DNA of 64,000 nucleotides from Benincasa hispida (Eukaryota; Streptophyta; Magnoliopsida; Cucurbitales; Cucurbitaceae), in assembly GCF_009727055.1 (NCBI RefSeq), contig NC_052357.1:21218966-21282965 (forward strand). Reading direction: 5' to 3'. Shown piece by piece: positions 59,557 through 64,000 of this stretch. The notes under the pieces are model-generated. The model was not told the origin of the DNA, made no database searches, and saw nothing but the letters and a program-made list of their open reading frames with translations. Within the stretch, counting starts at the first letter, position 1. Each line of letters begins with the position of its first letter. The position numbers were made by a program, and so were the translations under genes.

Positions 59557-60058
59557 GGTTTAAATCATATTTTGGTCCCTAGACTATAAATCTAGTTCTA
59601 TTTTGGTCCTTAAATTTTGAAAAATATTTGTTATAGTCCCTAAAATTTTTTTAAATATTTATTTTGGTCTCTGCTATTAATTCCTATTAACTCTTGAGGA
59701 TGAAATCGGTTGAATGATGAAGTTACATCTATCATGCATAGAGCAAGATGAAGATGAAGTAACATGTTAACGACTAAAGTACAAAGGACTTATGAGATCT
59801 CCTCTAGAATTTACTTTACCACTTAATTCAAAATTGAAACATTAGATTTTTTAGTGTGTCTAACTTATTTGGCAACTTAGTCATCAAAAAATGCAAGTTA
59901 TCTCATCAATTTATTTAATAGTTAACCGAATTTTAATAATAGAGACCAAAGTAGGTATCTTTTAGTAGATTAGAGATCATAATGGATTTATTTTTTTAAG
60001 TTTTGGGACCAAAATAAAAATACATTCAAAGTTTATTGACCAAGATAAAATTTAAACC
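59557..60058. mobile_element. Mutator-type MITE, 502 bp, upstream of the GATL gene
   Basis: Terminal inverted repeats begin GGTTTAAAT at 59,557 and, on the minus strand, GGTTTAAAT at 60,058. They continue as imperfect repeats for about 28 bp (both contain TTGGTC). It is flanked by a perfect 9-bp duplication TATATATTT (59,548-59,556 and 60,059-60,067), the length typical of Mutator-like elements. No coding capacity. The TTTTGGTCCCTAGACT end type is common in plant genomes. An AT-rich duplication could arise by chance, but its coincidence with the repeats makes this unlikely. Confidence 0.8.
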
Positions 60059-60076
60059 TATATATTTCAAACATCA

Positions 60077-60960
60077 AATTGAAAAAATCACCCTCAAACT
60101 TGCAAATTGTATCTTCAAACTTTCAATCAAAAAAATTAAATCTTCAAATTTGTACGAGTGTAAAAATTGGACCTCATATTTATAATAATTATAGAAATTG
60201 AACCACTAAATAAAAATTGACCCCTCAAATAGGGGTGCAACCAAAAACTGAAAAATCAAACCAATCGATCCAATAGTTTGGTTTGGCTTTTTTGTATAAA
60301 ACTGGACATATTGGTTATTATTTGGAGAAAACCAAAACGTATTGATATTGATTCATATCGATATTTTATTTGAAAAACCAATCAAAATCGAATCAAATTG
60401 AGAGTATATATATACTCTTGAATATAAACTCTAACATCATATACATTTTAGTATTTTAGTTATTATGGTGCTATATTTGAAAAAAAAAATACCAATTATC
60501 GTAACACTTATATACTTTTTTATATATAAGAAAGTGCTCAGAGAAAACAAAAATGGCAAATTTTACTAGAAGAAAAACAAATAGAGTCCATTATAATTTA
60601 AAGCTAGCAAAAAGAAGTATAAATAAAAATAAAAAGTTTGAAAAAAAAAATGTCAAAAACCAATAACTAAAGTGATAATAAACCGAACCAAATATAAACT
60701 AATCCAGTAGTTTTCTTCTCTATTGTACATTAGTTTGAATCTCTTTCTATTTATAAGACCATTGATTTAGTTTGGTTCTTGATTGATCCCAAAACTAATA
60801 AAACCAAACTAAGTGTGACTATCACCCATACCTCGAACAATAACTCATACAATTGTTACAATTTCTATAATTATATAAATTTGAATATCTAATTTTAATA
60901 AAAGTTTGAGGATATAATTGTAACTACAATATTTTAGGGGTAGTTTGTGTGATTTTTCCA
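60077..60960. mobile_element. AT-rich MITE with a nested hAT-like MITE
   Basis: The left end (60,077: TGAAAAAATCACCCTCAAAC) and right end (60,960: minus TTGGAAAAATCACACAAAC) are inverted relatives. Both also contain ATCTTCAAACTTT or ATCCTCAAACTTT further in. Without the 60,230-60,830 insertion it would be about 280 bp. Similar end sequences occur near 51,240, 56,150 and 61,640. Ends are approximate. Confidence 0.55.
60230..60830. mobile_element. Non-autonomous hAT-like MITE, 601 bp
   Basis: Ends are TAGGGGTG (60,230) and CACCCATA (60,830; TATGGGTG on the other strand), the hAT-style terminus also seen on the element at 46,748. Subterminal sequences rich in AAACCAA and TTTGGTTTGG are inverted relative to each other. 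The flanks CCTCAAA and CCTCGAA look like a worn target duplication. No transposase sequence. Confidence 0.6.
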
Positions 60961-63900
60961 ATTTTTAATATTTTTGAATTACATGGATTAGAGAAGTAAA
61001 AAAAGGAAATTTGGTGAGTTAATTAGGTAGGGTAATTAAGGGGGTTGATTTTGATTTTATGGAATTAATTTTATGAAAATGAGAATTGTTTGTAAAAATG
61101 AAATAATGATAATTATATTATATGTGGGAGAGAAAAAAGTTACAGCTGTCGTTGTCAGTAATCAGGGAAGAGAGAGGGGTGTGGGACCCAGTTGGCCAGA
61201 TGTACTCGTGTACGTATTCTGCACTTGTAGGCCTTTTTCACATCAATCGATTGTTTTTTCTTTCTTTTCTTTTATATATATATATATTTAACTCCACGAG
61301 GTAGAGTTGTAATATTTAGAAACAAACATAATTTCTATTAATTATTGTTTTTTCCAAACTAACACAATTCAATATTTTACCTCTTAAATTTTTAATTATG
61401 AAAATTTGGAATCGAACTAAAAACACGTTAAAATTGGATTGTTAAATTTATAATGGTTCTAGAAGTTGGATTTCAAATAATAAAAAATAAACTCTTTGTA
61501 ATAAAATTTATTATTATAAAAGTTTGAAAATTTAATTTTAATATTTGAAAAAAAGGGTTGAAAACTCAATTTTTACAATTTAAAATTTAAAAATATAATT
61601 ATAACTACTACTATACTTAAGAGTGAATCTCACAATTTGCTCAATTAAATTTTTTTTCTTTGATAGAATTACAATACGTTTTTTTTTTTAAAATACAATT
61701 TGACTACATCAACTTTGAATTTGAATTTTGTGCCTTTTATATGTATTTTAAAAAATATCTAATAGGTCATAGATTTTTTATTTTGTTTTTAATTGGATTT
61801 AATTGGACTATGACATATTTAAATTAAAACATAATAATAATTGATCTATTAAATATAAACTTAAGAAAAACTAGGGTACATGATGTATACTAAACCAAAT
61901 TAATAAGATTTTTTGTAAAGCTATGTTGCTTACATGATATATACTTTTTTACTCCTAATTTTTCCTAGTATGATCGAATAATACATTTTTAGATTACTAT
62001 GTAATAGTTATATCGTGTATGAATTTTCAATAGAAATACGAGGTAAATGGCATCTTCGATAATGAGATCGTGTATCGATTCTCAACATAAATATAATGTA
62101 ATTAGAACCGTTGGGTATGAGATTTCAACCTAATGGATCAGGGGATAAAGGTGTCGGATTTTTTTAATTTGAATTGGCAGTTTCATATCAAATTTGATTT
62201 GATTTAACCACTTTTCAAAAATATTCATAATTAATCCATCTTTTTTTTTTTTTTTTGTATGACCATTTTGATTTTAATTTATAATATATCTTTAGATTTG
62301 GTGGGAAATAAATACACCAATTAATAACCGAGATAAAATACAATGTAAGTGGATAGATTGATTAATAATAGAGACAAAAATACAGTTTAATTGGTCTAGC
62401 ATAAGTTAACATATTATAACATAAAAGATTTGCCAAAACAAAAAATGAGCACCCTTTCGAATTTTCTGCCCCTTCTAATTCGAATTTATATTTTATCATC
62501 AAATTAGATTTTGATAACTACTTTTCAAATTGATTCAAAATAAATCAATCTCTTCTCTATTTTTCTCTTCTAATTTTAAATTTTAATTAATCTTTTATTA
62601 TCAAAATTGATTTTATCTTACTAATCAATAATTATTTTAAATATTTGTGACCATATTTAATTGTATCTTAATCCTTTTCATTATTCCATACATGTTGTTA
62701 TTAAATTAATTGTAATTTTTTTTCATATTTCCGAAATTTTTACATTTTATCTCGTGATATATTATTGGAAAAATTACCCTTTTGATTCTCAAGTTTGGAA
62801 GAATATGTGTGTTTGGACCTTGTGTTTAAAAAATGTACCTTTTTAGTATCGAGGTTTATAAGAATAGATCCATTTGGTCAACAAGTTTTTAAAATGTAAC
62901 TTTTTAGTCCTTGAGTTCTTAAAACTAGGTTTAACAAGTCCCTCAAATAACTTTATACCATTCTTTTGAATAATTATATTACATTTTAAATTAGAAGAAT
63001 AATTTTTAAAAAACATATCCTTTCTAAAATTATTTTTTAATTTTAAATATAATACAATTATTTTTTAAAAAATCAAATACAAAATAATTCAAATACCTTT
63101 TAAACCTATTTTTATAAATTTAGAGACTAAAAATGTACATTTTAAATTTTAGATTTCCTTTTATAGTCTAATAAATTTAATAGAATTTAAATTAATAAAA
63201 AAAATGTAATCCTATGATACATCTTTAACATCAAATATTGGTTGTTTGCAATTTCTTACAATAATATATACATTATTCAACAATTTAAATAAAATGAAAT
63301 AACATCAACTCATAAAATTTCATCTTCTTTCTCTCTTTTAGTTAGTCGTTGCTCCCTTACCCAAATATTTCTCTCATCCTCAATCTTATGCCTACAACGG
63401 TTGGTTCAGCAACCCTCCTTGCATTCCATCGTCTCAGCTAGCTTCTAATGACCATTCTCTTTAGGTCGTCGGCCTTAGTCGCTCACTCGTAGGTTTCTTA
63501 CTTTTGTTTATGCTTTGAACACTGGTTTCAACAATGACGTTTTAGGATTGATGTAAATACAATCCTAAATCCAATATGATTTATAAGCTTGTCCTTGACG
63601 GATTCTCTACATCTAGTCACATCGTCCAAAAGTTACAATTTATTCAAATACTCACTTACCAATAACAACTTCAGTGACACAATCAACTCTACTTTCACCT
63701 TGGAGGAAGTCAATTTTTGTGGACATCCATAAGCGTTTGACGACCATTAAAACTGTTTGGTCGTTGGCATCCCTTACACGCACACGTCCTATTAATAGTC
63801 GGAAGCGTGAAGGTACACATGAGATGACTTTTAATTATTGTTTTTTGAATGTTTAGAAACAATGTGTTTGTGGTATTCAAGTTGTTTTTAAAACATTGTA

Positions 63901-64000
63901 TCTTTGAATTCTCGTTTGTGGTTAATTTAGTTGTTTTTAGGATAGTTTGGTCATTTACCAATTTTTATTTTCTATTATTTAAATTCGTCTTGCTATTTTT
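60961..64000. other. AT-rich intergenic DNA upstream of the GATL gene
   Basis: No gene recognised. It contains another copy of the AT-rich repeat (61,380-61,650), a GTGGGACCCA motif (61,181) and the foldback repeat at 62,829-63,143. The slightly GC-richer part near 63,300-63,900 has no recognisable coding sequence. Confidence 0.5.
62829..63143. repeat. Foldback repeat, ~315 bp
   Basis: The left arm (62,829-62,869) contains AAATGTACCTTTTTAGT. The right arm (63,104-63,143), on the minus strand, reads AAAATGTACATTTTTAGTCT. The arms pair over about 40 nt with a few mismatches. Probably a MITE of the TTTTTAGTCCTTGAG type; no duplication was identified. Confidence 0.6.

Noticed and set aside
1..64000. 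tRNA, rRNA or other structured RNA genes
   Set aside because: No cloverleaf with conserved A and B boxes or rRNA sequence was recognised; tRNA-like strings found were retroelement primer binding sites.

Overview
This is a window of plant (eudicot-like) nuclear DNA: AT-rich, intron-free over its one gene, and filled with nested LTR retrotransposons and small DNA transposons. The species cannot be fixed from the window. The LTR families remind me of cucurbit repeats, but that is only an impression. Three marks show a short-read draft assembly: a 15-N gap, a single N flanked by a 92-bp exact duplication, and a Nextera mate-pair junction adapter left inside a repeat.

The only convincing host gene is at 57,814-58,917 (minus): an intact, intronless GT8-family galacturonosyltransferase-like protein of the GATL5/6/7 type, 367 aa, involved in cell-wall polysaccharide synthesis. 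A CT-rich leader lies upstream. A 502-bp Mutator-type MITE with a perfect 9-bp target duplication sits at a TATA-like sequence, and an AT-rich MITE containing a second, hAT-like MITE lies beyond it.

Layout. 1-2,030: pieces of Copia LTRs in opposite orientations. 2,099-2,418: a 148-bp tandem repeat. 2,478-7,197: two Gypsy-like LTRs (minus), the first with a 27-bp minisatellite. 7,198-10,384: unclassified repeats. 10,385-11,976: LTR pieces. 11,977-19,972: Copia element A (plus), broken, carrying an antisense LTR. A is inserted in the reverse-transcriptase catalytic motif of Copia element D (minus, 19,973-23,788). 24,578-50,216: a large nest. Outer element E (minus) has its 5' LTR at 45,474-50,216, split by a 2.96-kb hAT transposon at 46,748-49,703. 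Element B (minus, 26,313-41,462) lies inside the start of E's 3' LTR. B's reverse transcriptase is split by a solo LTR C (29,004-33,987), and C is split by a Gypsy-like solo LTR (30,224-33,075) that contains the adapter. 50,232-57,813: AT-rich intergenic DNA with one Gypsy-like LTR (plus). 59,500-64,000: intergenic DNA with MITEs.

No retroelement reading frame is intact, and the gag zinc knuckle is damaged differently in A, B, D and E. I found no convincing new gene system. The parts most worth a second look are the repeated antisense insertions into the RT catalytic site, the CGATCG palindrome arrays in LTRs and leaders, the shared ~157-bp leader repeats of B and E, and the MITE at the GATL core promoter.
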